Below are positions 35,492-44,956 of a DNA stretch of 64,000 nt, piece by piece (position 1 is the stretch's first letter; each line of letters begins with the position of its first letter). Below the pieces are notes generated by a model. That model had not been told where the DNA came from. It was given only the letters and a program-made list of their open reading frames with translations, and ran no database searches. A program made the position numbers and the translations under genes. Source of the stretch: Allopusillimonas lactea (GTDB taxonomy: Bacteria > Pseudomonadota > Gammaproteobacteria > Burkholderiales > Burkholderiaceae_B); the NCBI RefSeq assembly GCF_021653995.1, contig NZ_JAJJOZ010000002.1, forward strand, positions 310,001 to 374,000, written 5' to 3'.

Positions 35492-36985
35492 ATGATGGAA
35501 TTGGCCTCGAATCTGGCGCCCGTCTGGCTGCTGTTGGGCGGTGTGGCGATAGGCGCCGTGCTCGCGGCCCTGGCGGCCGCCTGGCGGATGGCTGCGCTGC
35601 GGATCGAGCTGGTGCGTGGCGACGCAGCGATCGACGCGCTCGAGGCTCGATTGGCCGAAACGCGCGCCGCCCGAGACGACGGCGAGGCGCGCGCCCAGGC
35701 ACAGATGCAGCGCGCAGCGGCGCTGGACCGCGAGCTTGCCGAGCTGCGTGCCGCCCATGCGGCCCGGCTCGAATCGATCCAGCAGTTGCAGGCCTCGTTC
35801 GATCAGTCGCGCGTCCAGCTTCGGCACGAGTTCCAGAGCCTGGCGAGCCAGATTCTGGAAGAGAAGGGTCGCCATTTCCAGCGTGACAGCCAACACTCGC
35901 TCGATGTCATGCTCAAGCCTCTGCGCGAGCAGATCGACCGTTTCCAGGCCCGTGTCAATCAGGTGCACGATGAAACCGTGCGCGGCAATGCGTCGCTGGG
36001 GGCGGAGATACGCCGCGTGGCCGAGCTGGGCCTGCGGATCAGCGATGAGGCCGGCAATCTGGCCACGGCGCTCAAAGGCCAGAAGAAAACCGCCGGCAAT
36101 TGGGGCGAGGTACAACTTGAGCGGGCGCTGGAGCTGGCCGGGCTGATGAAGGGCGATCACTATGACGCGCAGCCGCGCATGCGCGACGGCCAGGGCGCCC
36201 AGCGGCAGCCCGATTTTGTCATTCGGCTGCCCGACGGCAAGCATATCGTGATCGACAGCAAGGTGTCGCTGGTGGACTACGAGCGCGCGGTGGCCGCGTC
36301 CGACGAAGCGGCGCTGCAGGCGTCGATGGATGCTCATGTGCGTGCGGTGCGCAACCACATCGATGACTTGAGCAACAAGGATTACAGCAATCTCGTGGGT
36401 GTGCGCAGCCCAGGCTTCGTGCTGATGTTCCTGCCAATCGAGCCGGCGTATATCGAAGCCATGAAACATAGCCGAGAGCTCTTCGACTACGGTTATCAGC
36501 GCAATGTCGTGATGGTGTCGCATACTACGCTGATGCCCATCCTGAAAACAGTGGCCAACCTGTGGATGGTGGCGCGCAGCAATGAACAGGCGCATGAACT
36601 GAGCGCGCGGGCCGGAGATGTATACAACCAGGTGGCGGTGGTGGCCGAGCGCCTGCGCAAACTTGGCGAAACGCTGGATACGGTGAGCCGGCACTACAAC
36701 AGCGCGGTCACTGCCGTAGCGGGCCAGCAAGGCCTGTATGGCAAAGTGTCGCGGTTCGGCGAGCTGTCCTCGCGCGCCCATCGCAGCTTGCCCGCGCTCG
36801 AGCCGCTGAACGCCGATTTCGAGGTCGAGCGCCTGGTGCTTGCCGCATCCGAGGCGCCGAGCGATGTGATTTCCGACGCATCATCGGAGACATCTGCGGA
36901 AGCACCCTCGGAAGCACCGCCCGCGTATTCCACGTTTGACAGTTCCATGAAAACTAGGGCAAACCCCGATCCAAAAAACCTGTGA
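35492..36985 (+). CDS. rmuC: DNA recombination protein RmuC
   Basis: A 497-residue protein of the RmuC family. It begins with a membrane segment (about 10-32) and a long coiled coil (about 40-170, Ala/Arg/Glu-rich). The conserved nuclease-like core follows, with GNWGEVQLERALELAG, PDFVIRLPDGKHIVIDSKVSL (shown by KHIVIDSKVSL) and FLPIEPAYIEA. RmuC limits inversions at short inverted repeats in E. coli. The C-terminal tail from about 455 is Ser/Glu/Ala-rich and probably disordered. It is divergent from the second Bug gene. Confidence 0.93.
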   Translation: MMELASNLAPVWLLLGGVAIGAVLAALAAAWRMAALRIELVRGDAAIDALEARLAETRAARDDGEARAQAQMQRAAALDRELAELRAAHAARLESIQQLQASFDQSRVQLRHEFQSLASQILEEKGRHFQRDSQHSLDVMLKPLREQIDRFQARVNQVHDETVRGNASLGAEIRRVAELGLRISDEAGNLATALKGQKKTAGNWGEVQLERALELAGLMKGDHYDAQPRMRDGQGAQRQPDFVIRLPDGKHIVIDSKVSLVDYERAVAASDEAALQASMDAHVRAVRNHIDDLSNKDYSNLVGVRSPGFVLMFLPIEPAYIEAMKHSRELFDYGYQRNVVMVSHTTLMPILKTVANLWMVARSNEQAHELSARAGDVYNQVAVVAERLRKLGETLDTVSRHYNSAVTAVAGQQGLYGKVSRFGELSSRAHRSLPALEPLNADFEVERLVLAASEAPSDVISDASSETSAEAPSEAPPAYSTFDSSMKTRANPDPKNL

Positions 36986-37101
36986 CGAACTGTTAGACGT
37001 TGTAGGATACCCGGCTGGAAGCCAGCCGCGGAAACACTGCGGTGTACGCTAATGTATGCGGGCTACGAGCCGGCAACGACTACTACGTCAGGGAGATCAG
37101 T

Positions 37102-38100
37102 ATGCATAAATTCTTCGCTTCTACGCTGGGCAGGCGCCTGGTTCTTTCCGCAGGTGCAGCCGCCATGGCAGCGGCCGTGGCCGCGCCGTTGCCGGCTGTG
37201 GCCCAACAGAAATTCGTCAGCATCGGCACCGGCGGTGTCACGGGTGTTTACTATGCCGCGGGCGGGGCGATCTGCCGACTGGTCAACAAAGACCGCGCCA
37301 AGCACGGCCTGCGCTGCTCGGTCGAATCCACCGGCGGCTCCGTGTTCAACGTAAACACCATTAAGGCGGGCGAGCTTGATCTGGGCGTGGTGCAGTCCGA
37401 CGTCGGCTACAACGCATACAACGGCGAAAGCCAGTTCAAGGATGCAGGCGCGTTCAAGAAGTTGCGCTCGGTGTTCTCTATCCACCCCGAGCCGTTCACC
37501 GTGGTGGCGCGCAAAGAAGCCAACATCAAGTCCTTCGATGACTTCAAGGGCAAGCGTTTCAACGTGGGCAACCCCGGTTCGGGCACGCGTGCGTCCATGG
37601 ATGTTCTGCTGAAAGCGCGCGGCGATGACTACAAGATGTTTGCGCTGGCGTCCGAACTGCGCCCCGATGAGCACGGCGCCGCACTGTGCGACGGCAAGAT
37701 CGACGGCTTCTTCTATGGCGTGGGCCATCCCTCGGCCAACATTCAGGATCCCACCACCACCTGCGGCGCCCAATTGGTGCCCTTGACGGGCCCTGTGGTG
37801 GACAAGCTGGTTGCCGATCACTCCTATTACGCCAAGGCAACGATCCCGGGCGGTATGTACGCAGCCAACCCGCAGCCCACCGATACCTACGGTGTGCTGG
37901 CCACGTTCGTGACCTCGGCCGATGTGTCCGATGAGGCTGTCTATACCGTAGTCAAGGCGGTGTTCGACAACTTCGAAGACTTCAAGAAGCTGCACCCTGC
38001 ACTGGCCCACCTGGATCCCAAGAAAATGGTGAAGGACGGCCTGACGGCACCGTTGCATCCGGGAGCCGAAAAGTACTTCAAGGAAAAGGGCCTGCTGTAA
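37102..38100 (+). CDS. TAXI-family TRAP transporter solute-binding protein
   Basis: A 332-residue periplasmic receptor of the TAXI subgroup of TRAP transporters. A signal peptide ends at about residue 32 (PAVAQQ). The mature start KFVSIGTGGVTGVYYAAGG is the family signature, followed by STGGSVFNVNTIKAGELDLG and VGNPGSGTR. Ligands of such proteins include glutamate and 2-oxoglutarate; the ligand here is unknown. The Shine-Dalgarno GGGAGA precedes ATG 37102. Its fused membrane subunit follows after 246 bp with a hairpin in between. Confidence 0.9.
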   Translation: MHKFFASTLGRRLVLSAGAAAMAAAVAAPLPAVAQQKFVSIGTGGVTGVYYAAGGAICRLVNKDRAKHGLRCSVESTGGSVFNVNTIKAGELDLGVVQSDVGYNAYNGESQFKDAGAFKKLRSVFSIHPEPFTVVARKEANIKSFDDFKGKRFNVGNPGSGTRASMDVLLKARGDDYKMFALASELRPDEHGAALCDGKIDGFFYGVGHPSANIQDPTTTCGAQLVPLTGPVVDKLVADHSYYAKATIPGGMYAANPQPTDTYGVLATFVTSADVSDEAVYTVVKAVFDNFEDFKKLHPALAHLDPKKMVKDGLTAPLHPGAEKYFKEKGLL

Positions 38101-38135
38101 GCTGGCAGGCGGGTTTGCAGGTATATGGATGCGCA

Positions 38136-38157
38136 GGCACGCCCGCCCGGGCGTGCC
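38136..38157. terminator. intercistronic hairpin between TRAP receptor and permease
   Basis: GGCACGCC (38136-38143) and GGCGTGCC (38150-38157) form a GC stem of at least eight base pairs around CGCCCG, without a T-run. Its place suggests partial termination or 3'-end stabilisation that favours more receptor than permease. Confidence 0.5.
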
Positions 38158-38346
38158 GCATTCGCCACTCGCCAGGGTGGCGGCGTATCCCGATCGCTTC
38201 GTTTCATATCCTCACTGGGCGGCCACAAGCCGCCGCTTGCCGTCCAAGCACCGCACCGGCGGTGGCAATGTCCCCGACGGCCGCTAGACCGGCTCGCCGC
38301 GCGCGACGTGCGCGGCATCAATTCCAGGTACTCAATAGGAACATTC

Positions 38347-40983
38347 ATGAGCACGCACACACAGCCGGCATCTGCTGAGCAACAGACGAATGCTCAACTC
38401 GAACAACTCGTGGCCGACGTTGATCGCGGCGGCCGCTCGGTGGGCGGCTTTACCGGCGCCGTACTTTTCATCGGCGCGATTGTTTGGTCGCTTTATCAAC
38501 TCTGGTTCGCCTCGCCGCTGCCTTTCGCACTGAATTTCGGCATTTTCAACGATACCGAGGCGCGGGCTTTGCACTTGGGCACTGCCATGTTCCTGGGTTA
38601 TCTGGCCTATCCCGCGCGCAAGCGTTCGCCGCGCGACAGGATGCCCTGGTACGACTGGGTGCTTGCGATCATCGCCGGTTTTTGCGGCGCCTATCTCTTT
38701 CTGTTCTACAAAGAGCTCGCTTCCCGGCCGGGTATTCCCACGACGATGGATATCGTCACGGCCTCGATTGGGCTACTGCTGTTGCTTGAAGTAACGCGGC
38801 GCTCGCTGGGTGCACCCATGGCGGTATTGGGCGCGGTGTTTGTCGCCTATGTGTTCCTGGGCCCATGGCTGCCCGACGCGCTGGCGCATCGCGGGGCGTC
38901 GCTCGAGCGTCTGGTGTCGCACATGTGGCTGACAACCGAAGGTGTATATGGGGTGGCGCTGGGCGTGTCGGTATCGTACATCTTCATTTTCGTGTTGCTC
39001 GGTTCGCTGTTGGACCGCTGCGGCGCAGGCAACTACATGATGCAAGTGTCGTTCGCGCTGTTGGGGCACCTGCGCGGCGGGCCGGCCAAAGTGGCGGTGG
39101 TGTCGTCTGCCGTCAATGGCATTGTGTCGGCCTCGTCGGTAGCCAACGTGGTGACGGGTGGCATTTTCACCATCCCGCTGATGAAGCGCGCCGGCTACGG
39201 CGGCATACGCGCGGGCGCAATCGAAACCGCATCGTCGGTCAATGGGCAGATCATGCCGCCGGTGATGGGCGCGGCCGCGTTCCTGATGATCGAATACGTG
39301 GGCATCCCTTATACCGACATCATTCGCCACGCCATTCTGCCCGCGACGATTTCCTACATCGCATTGTTCTACATCGTTCATCTGGAAGCGCTGAAGCTGG
39401 GCATCCAGCCCATGATGTCCACGGGCAAGCCGCGCACGCCGCTGCAGAAGATTGCCGGCTGGGGCATGGGTATCGCCGGTACACTCGTGGTAATGGGGCT
39501 GGTGTATTGGATAGGCGTAGGCGTGCAGGCGGCGGCTGGCGCGGCCGCAATCTGGATATTGCTGGCGCTGCTGGCCGTGCTGTATGTATGGCTGCTCAGG
39601 GTGGCTGCCGCGCACCCGGACCTGCCTACCGATATCAGTATCACCAACCCCGTACGGCCGGAACCCTGGCCGACGGTACGGGCCGGTCTTTATTACCTGA
39701 TCCCCATTGGCATCCTGGTGTGGTGCCTCTCGGTGGAGCAGTTGTCGGCGGGCTTGTCGGCCTTCTGGGCGGCAGTGGGCATGTTGATCCAAATGGTGAC
39801 GCAGCGGCCCATCATTGCCTGGTTCCGTGGGCAGCCCATGTGGCCTGGCATGCGCCAAGGTGTTGATGAGGCCGTCGTGGGCTTGCAGGAAGGCGCCCGC
39901 AATATGATCGGCATTGCCATTGCCTGCGGCACGGCCGGGCTGATCGTGGGTGCCATTACACTCACTGGCCTGGGTCTGCGCATGACGGCATTTGTTGAGC
40001 TGGTGTCGATGGGCAGTGTACTGGCCATGCTGTTCTTCACCGCGGCCGTCTGCCTGGTGCTTGGCCTGGGCATGCCCACCACCGCCAACTACATCCTGAT
40101 GGCAACGCTGATGGCCCCGGTGGTGGTCGAACTGGGTGCGCAAAGTGGCTTGGTGATCCCGCTGATCGCTGTGCATATGTTCGTGTTCTATTACGGGATC
40201 ATGGCCGACATCACGCCGCCTGTGGGGCTGGCCACGTTCGCCGCCGCAGCCATTTCGGGCGAAGATCCCATCAAGACCGGCATCCAGGGCGTCACCTACG
40301 CGCTGCGCACCGCAGTGCTGCCCTTCATGTTCATCTTCAACCCCATGCTGTTGCTGATCGGTGTCGACAACTGGTGGGAATTGGTACTGGTGGTAGGGGG
40401 GGCCACATTGGCGTCGCTCACCTTTGCGGCGGCGACGTTGTTCTGGATGCGTGTACGTTGCAATTGGGTCGAGATATTGTTGCTGTTCTTGGTTACCTTC
40501 ATGCTGTTTCGCCCCGACTGGTTCATGAACTATGTTGCACCCAAATACGAGGCGCATCCGCCTTCGCAGCTTTACAAGATCTCCGAAGGAATGCGCGATG
40601 GTGGCCGCCTGGTGGCCGTGCTGAGCGGCATGAATCTGGAAGGGGAAGAGTTGCAGAAGACAGTGGCGGTGCCGCTGCCGGCGCTGCCCGAGGGCTCCTC
40701 GCTCAAAGGTGATGCGGCGGGCATGAAACGCTTGTCTGAGGCGGGTTTGACAGTCATGGCGATGGGTGACACGGCTCAGATTGCGGCTGTGCGTTTCGGC
40801 AGCCAAGCGCGCAAGGCGGGCTGGGAACAAGGTTGGGATATCAACAAGGTGCTGATCCCCAACCCCGCCCGGCCGTCTGACTTCTGGGTGTATGTGCCCG
40901 CGCTGCTGCTCCTGGCCTTGATCTGGTTCTGGCAGGGCGTGCGCATACGCCGTCAGGGTGGGCCCGGGCCTGCGGCGGCGTGA
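38347..40983 (+). CDS. fused TRAP transporter permease (DctQM-type, 4TM+12TM)
   Basis: An 878-residue membrane protein. It joins the small (DctQ-like) and large (DctM-like) TRAP subunits, as is usual for TAXI systems. The DctM signatures are recognisable: SVNGQIMPPVMGAAAFLM, GLGMPTTANYILMATLMAPV and YGIMADITPPVGLATFAAAAI in part. It imports a solute with a sodium gradient, using the receptor encoded upstream. The C-terminal soluble stretch (about 770-850) is not typical of the smallest members. ATG 38347 is preferred to earlier in-frame starts because upstream sequence is noncoding with a hairpin. Confidence 0.9.
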   Translation: MSTHTQPASAEQQTNAQLEQLVADVDRGGRSVGGFTGAVLFIGAIVWSLYQLWFASPLPFALNFGIFNDTEARALHLGTAMFLGYLAYPARKRSPRDRMPWYDWVLAIIAGFCGAYLFLFYKELASRPGIPTTMDIVTASIGLLLLLEVTRRSLGAPMAVLGAVFVAYVFLGPWLPDALAHRGASLERLVSHMWLTTEGVYGVALGVSVSYIFIFVLLGSLLDRCGAGNYMMQVSFALLGHLRGGPAKVAVVSSAVNGIVSASSVANVVTGGIFTIPLMKRAGYGGIRAGAIETASSVNGQIMPPVMGAAAFLMIEYVGIPYTDIIRHAILPATISYIALFYIVHLEALKLGIQPMMSTGKPRTPLQKIAGWGMGIAGTLVVMGLVYWIGVGVQAAAGAAAIWILLALLAVLYVWLLRVAAAHPDLPTDISITNPVRPEPWPTVRAGLYYLIPIGILVWCLSVEQLSAGLSAFWAAVGMLIQMVTQRPIIAWFRGQPMWPGMRQGVDEAVVGLQEGARNMIGIAIACGTAGLIVGAITLTGLGLRMTAFVELVSMGSVLAMLFFTAAVCLVLGLGMPTTANYILMATLMAPVVVELGAQSGLVIPLIAVHMFVFYYGIMADITPPVGLATFAAAAISGEDPIKTGIQGVTYALRTAVLPFMFIFNPMLLLIGVDNWWELVLVVGGATLASLTFAAATLFWMRVRCNWVEILLLFLVTFMLFRPDWFMNYVAPKYEAHPPSQLYKISEGMRDGGRLVAVLSGMNLEGEELQKTVAVPLPALPEGSSLKGDAAGMKRLSEAGLTVMAMGDTAQIAAVRFGSQARKAGWEQGWDINKVLIPNPARPSDFWVYVPALLLLALIWFWQGVRIRRQGGPGPAAA

Positions 40984-40989
40984 TGGAGG

Positions 40990-42078
40990 ATGCTTGCTCC
41001 TGCGTGGCTGGCACCGTGCAGCGACGTTTCCATCGTGGGTCGTAACTATCCCTCGGCGGGCGGTCGGCTGCCCGCCGCCGCGCCGCTGCCTGCCCGCGAC
41101 GGCGTCGGCGCGAGCCGCGTCTATCTGCCTGATGGCCCCTGGCGAACGCTGGGCGACTACCTGCCAGGGCGCTTCCCCTTCATTGCGCCCGAGGTGCTGG
41201 CTGAGCGGCTGGCGCGCGGCGACATTGTCGACGCCGAGGGCGTGCCGCAGCGGGCCCACAGCCCTTATCGGCCGCGCACTTGGCTATGGTATTACCGCGA
41301 GGTGCCGAATGAGGCGGATGTGCCATTCAATATGTCCGTGCTGTTCCGCGACGACCGCCTGGTGGTGGTGGACAAGCCGCATTTTCTGGCCAGCACGCCC
41401 GGCGGACGGCATCTGCGGGAAACGGCGCTCACGCGTTTGCGGCGCGATCTAGAGGCGCCCTGGCTGACGCCTCTGCACCGGCTCGACCGCGAAACGGCGG
41501 GCGTGCTGGTGTTCTGTATCGATCCATCCGCACGCGGTGCCTACCAGTCACTATTCCAGTCGCGGGCGGTGGCCAAGGAGTATGAGGCGCTGGCGCCGGC
41601 GCGGGGCGCAGTGGGCGAGACGCTGGTCTATGAGGCCCGCATCGAGCCCGAGCCGGGGCGGTTGACGATGCGGGTGATGGAGGGTGCGCCCAACAGCCTG
41701 ACCGAGGTGTCGCTGGTGGAGGTGCTGGGGCTGGATGCCGCGGCTTCGCAAAGGGCGGATGCGCCTGCTTCGGATGCCACATCTGAAGTATTGTCCGCCA
41801 ATGGGCGTGTTTCCGAGGCCGTGCGCCCTGCGGCGCTTGGCCGCTATGTGCTGCGGCCGCTGACGGGGCGCAAGCATCAGTTGCGGGTGCATATGCGGGC
41901 GCTGGGGTGCCCTATTCTCAATGACACGCTGTATGGGGAAGGTGCCGCCGCGGGGGCTGCCCTTGATGCGGAAGATTATTCGCGCCCATTGCAGTTGTTG
42001 GCGCGGCGCATTGCGTTCGATGACCCGTTCACGGGCGACCGTCGTTGCTTCGAAAGCGGCTTGCGGCTGCTGGAGTAA
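40990..42078 (+). CDS. RluA-family RNA pseudouridine synthase
   Basis: A 362-residue enzyme that isomerises uridine in RNA. The catalytic motif HRLDRETAGV (active Asp within) is intact, with VVDKPHFL upstream and LRPLTGRKHQLRVHMR at the RNA-binding end. The N-terminal 90 residues resemble the TruC-like/YdcN-neighbour type that starts with a small accessory region. The start at 40990 is seven bases after the TRAP stop, so the gene may be read from the TRAP operon; a later start is possible. Whether the target is rRNA or tRNA is not evident. Confidence 0.85.
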   Translation: MLAPAWLAPCSDVSIVGRNYPSAGGRLPAAAPLPARDGVGASRVYLPDGPWRTLGDYLPGRFPFIAPEVLAERLARGDIVDAEGVPQRAHSPYRPRTWLWYYREVPNEADVPFNMSVLFRDDRLVVVDKPHFLASTPGGRHLRETALTRLRRDLEAPWLTPLHRLDRETAGVLVFCIDPSARGAYQSLFQSRAVAKEYEALAPARGAVGETLVYEARIEPEPGRLTMRVMEGAPNSLTEVSLVEVLGLDAAASQRADAPASDATSEVLSANGRVSEAVRPAALGRYVLRPLTGRKHQLRVHMRALGCPILNDTLYGEGAAAGAALDAEDYSRPLQLLARRIAFDDPFTGDRRCFESGLRLLE

Positions 42079-42104
42079 GGGCGCACACCTCGCTTGTATA
42101 TGAG

Positions 42105-43109
42105 TCAATAACGCTCAAAGAGTCCCTGGATCGCCGCCCGGTCGCCGGTTACGGTTAGAGCGAGCATCAAGAGGATGCGGGCTTTCTGCGGATTGAGCGT
42201 ATTGGCACAGAGGGTACCCAGAGCGTCGTCGTCGCGGCTGTGGGTGACGGGGCCCGCACCGGTGCGGGTGCTGCGTATACAAAGCAGGCCATGTTCTGAG
42301 GCGGCCTTCACGCCCGCCTGCATGCCGGCGGACAGGCTGCCATTACCCATGGCAGCGATTACGATCCCGTCGACGCCGGCCTGGATGCTGGCCTGGCACA
42401 GATGAGCGCCAGCGTCCTGGTGATCGTAGAGGATGTCGACCCGGGGCAGGGCCTCGCCGCCGGCCAGCGCCTGTAGCGAGAATGGCGTTTCCATCGTGTG
42501 GGCGCGCAAGGCCGTGTGCCACAGCGAGACCACGCCACCCTGTATAGAGCCCATGCAGCCGGCCTCGCCCGACCAAAACGCCTGTACCTGCGTCGTGTGA
42601 TGCTTGGAAACCTCCCGGGCGCCATGGATGGCGCCATTCATGGCCACCAGCACACCGTGGCCGCGCGCGGCTGGCGAGGCGGCCACGGCAACAGCGTCGA
42701 ACAGATTCATGGGGCCGTCGGCACTCAAGGCCGAGGCCGGCCGCATCGCACCAGTGAGTACGACGGGCTTGGCGCTTTTGAGCATCAGGTTCAGGAAATA
42801 AGCTGTTTCCTCGATAGTGTCGGTGCCATGTGTGACGACAGCGCCGGCGATAGCGGGCTGGTCAAGCGCTGCCTGCACGGCCGCGCAGAGGCGCAGCAGA
42901 TGGTCGCCGGTCATGTAGCGGCTATCGGTGTTGAACACCTGATGCGGGACGATATGCGCCAGCGTGGCAAGCTCGGGCACGACGGCGAGCAAAGCATCTA
43001 CGCCTTCAGTGACATCGTAATCTGTGACAGCACTGGCATGCGCTGCCGTGGCGGCAATGGTGCCGCCGGTGCCCAGCAGCGCGATTGCAGGTAAGGTGGA
43101 GGCGGTCAT
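42105..43109 (-). CDS. L-asparaginase (type I/II fold)
   Basis: A 334-residue asparaginase that hydrolyses asparagine to aspartate and ammonia. Both catalytic threonine motifs are present: LLGTGGTIAA near the N-terminus and VVTHGTDTIEETAYFL, with the lysine in VLTGAMRP. It resembles the type II enzymes in sequence but has no signal peptide, so it should stay in the cytoplasm. It lies downstream of rpoN on the same strand, 156 bp apart, and convergently with the pseudouridine synthase. Confidence 0.9.
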   Translation of the reverse strand: MTASTLPAIALLGTGGTIAATAAHASAVTDYDVTEGVDALLAVVPELATLAHIVPHQVFNTDSRYMTGDHLLRLCAAVQAALDQPAIAGAVVTHGTDTIEETAYFLNLMLKSAKPVVLTGAMRPASALSADGPMNLFDAVAVAASPAARGHGVLVAMNGAIHGAREVSKHHTTQVQAFWSGEAGCMGSIQGGVVSLWHTALRAHTMETPFSLQALAGGEALPRVDILYDHQDAGAHLCQASIQAGVDGIVIAAMGNGSLSAGMQAGVKAASEHGLLCIRSTRTGAGPVTHSRDDDALGTLCANTLNPQKARILLMLALTVTGDRAAIQGLFERY

Positions 43110-43265
43110 AAGCGACGATCCGTTGTTCGCCCGCCTGGGATCGGCAAGGGGCAGTGAGCACCATTGTAGTCATGGGGTCTCATTGCGCGCTCCCGCCTGC
43201 GCATGGCGGTCCGACAGTGGAGAACCACAGGCTGGCGGGCGGCATGCGAGATATAGGCGCGTCGA

Positions 43266-44771
43266 CTACGGCGCGCGGCGCAGCTCGGCGGGCGGGTACT
43301 TGATCTGGGCGCGGTATTTGGAAACCGTGCGGCGCGCCACCATGATGCCCTCTCGGGCAAGCATGCTCGCCAGCACCACGTCTGACAGTGGCTCGCGCGG
43401 GTTCTCCTCGTCGATCATCTCCTGGATCAATGCGCGCACCGCGCCGGCGGAGCAGGTGCCGCCGGATCGGGTTGCCAGCTCACGCGTAAAGAAATGCTTG
43501 AATTCATAAATGCCGCGCGGCGTGGCCAGATACTTATTGCTTGTGGCGCGCGAGACAGTGGACTCATGCATCTCCAGTTCCTGCGCGATTTCGCTGAGCA
43601 TCAGGGGGCGCAGCGCCACATCGCCGTACTCGAAAAAGGTCTGTTGCCGCGCCACAATGGCCTGGGCCACGCGCTGTATCGTCTGGGTGCGCTGTTCCAG
43701 GCTGCGCATCAGCCAGCGCGCCTCCTGCAGCGCCTGTGACATCATCGCGCGGTCGCCGTGGCGCGTCTGGCGAAACAGCTTGGCGTAGGTATCGTTCAGG
43801 CGTGCGCGCGGCACTGCCTCCGGGTTGCTGGATGCGACCCAGGCTTTGCCCGCCTTGCGCACGAAGGCATCAGGTACCACATAACACGAGGGATCCACAT
43901 CGCCGTAATCATGGCCCGGGCGCGGCGTGAGGCCGCGAATCAGCAGCCCACCTTCACGCGCTTCGGTTTCAGTGCAGCCAATGGCCCGCGCAATGCCCGC
44001 ATAATCGCAGCGGCCCAGACGCTCAAGTTGATCCTGCACAATGCGCAAGGCGTGTCCGCGGCCTGGGGTATCCTCTTCCATGGCTTGTAACTGCAGCGTC
44101 AGGCATTCCGACAGCGTGCGCGCGCCAACGCCCGGTGCGCCCAGATGCTGCACCAGCCGCAGTGCGGTTTCCCATTCGGCGCGCTTGACCGGTGGCGCAA
44201 ACGCCTCGGGGCCTGCCAGCTCTTCAAGCGGCGTACGCAAGTAGCCGTCGTCATCGATGGCTTCAATCACATAAATCGCCAGACAGCGATCACGCTCGCT
44301 GAGCGCAAAACCGCACAGATCGGCGAGCAGCGCGTCCTGCAGCGTGTATTCGCTGTGTGCCCATTGGCCCACGTCGGTGTCAGGCATGTCATCGCGCCGA
44401 TTTGAAGGGTAGTCGCCTGCATACGCGGGCTGTTCGGCCGGCATGGCGTCCAGCTGTTGGATATCGGGGGATGCGGCGGCACTGTCGAACGCATCGTCGG
44501 CGGCGCTGCCAAGCGCGTCCGCATTCGAGGCTGCCACAGGGCGTTCCGCGTCGTCCTCCATGATCTGCGGTGTCGCGTGCGGATTCGCCGTATCTTCGGC
44601 GGAGGACGACTCTTCGTCGTGTTCTTCCAGAAAGGGATTGGAAGCAATGGCTTGTGCGACTTCGCGGTTGAAATCCAGCGTCGACATCTGAAGCAGCCGG
44701 ACGGATTGTTGCAGGCGAGGCGTAAGGGTGGTCTGCTGTTTAGCCTGCAAGGCATAAGAAATTTGTGTCAC
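43266..44771 (-). CDS. rpoN: RNA polymerase sigma-54 factor (RpoN)
   Basis: A 501-residue sigma-54. The N-terminal activator-interacting region is Gln/Leu-rich (TLTPRLQQSVRLLQMSTLDF). An acidic linker follows, then the core-binding domain. The C-terminal helix-turn-helix has SDVVLASMLAREGI and the RpoN box ARRTVSKYR (about 479-487). The GTG at 44771 is chosen because AAGGGGA precedes it and the family N-terminus starts there. A -24/-12 promoter lies 64 bp upstream, so it appears to be autoactivated. The gene is next to two sigma-54 activators, unlike the usual lptB-rpoN-hpf locus, which suggests a second paralogue. Both points are inference from context. Confidence 0.92.
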   Translation of the reverse strand: MTQISYALQAKQQTTLTPRLQQSVRLLQMSTLDFNREVAQAIASNPFLEEHDEESSSAEDTANPHATPQIMEDDAERPVAASNADALGSAADDAFDSAAASPDIQQLDAMPAEQPAYAGDYPSNRRDDMPDTDVGQWAHSEYTLQDALLADLCGFALSERDRCLAIYVIEAIDDDGYLRTPLEELAGPEAFAPPVKRAEWETALRLVQHLGAPGVGARTLSECLTLQLQAMEEDTPGRGHALRIVQDQLERLGRCDYAGIARAIGCTETEAREGGLLIRGLTPRPGHDYGDVDPSCYVVPDAFVRKAGKAWVASSNPEAVPRARLNDTYAKLFRQTRHGDRAMMSQALQEARWLMRSLEQRTQTIQRVAQAIVARQQTFFEYGDVALRPLMLSEIAQELEMHESTVSRATSNKYLATPRGIYEFKHFFTRELATRSGGTCSAGAVRALIQEMIDEENPREPLSDVVLASMLAREGIMVARRTVSKYRAQIKYPPAELRRAP

Positions 44772-44834
44772 CGTGATTCCCCTTCTTACTGTTCGTAATG
44801 GGTGCGCGTGCGGGTTTTCTTCCAATGGTACTGA

Positions 44835-44850
44835 AGCAATATCAGTGCCA
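44835..44850 (-). promoter_or_regulatory. sigma-54 -24/-12 promoter upstream of rpoN
   Basis: On the minus strand TGGCAC-TGATA-TTGCT matches the consensus TGGCACN5TTGCW. GG and GC are separated by ten bases, the required spacing. The -12 element lies about 64 bp from the rpoN start. Confidence 0.75.
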
Positions 44851-44956
44851 GTTTCGGATATGCACGGCAATACACGGTTCTCCGGCAGGCATGCCTTGCC
44901 CAAGCTGCACAACAAGGCGCGAAAACTTACCGACTGATGTAAGAATATTCCATTGC

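Noticed and set aside
38773..41259. Very long open frame (828 codons) on the minus strand
   Set aside because: Antisense to the TRAP permease; composition is dominated by His, Gln and Arg, typical of shadow frames in GC-rich DNA.
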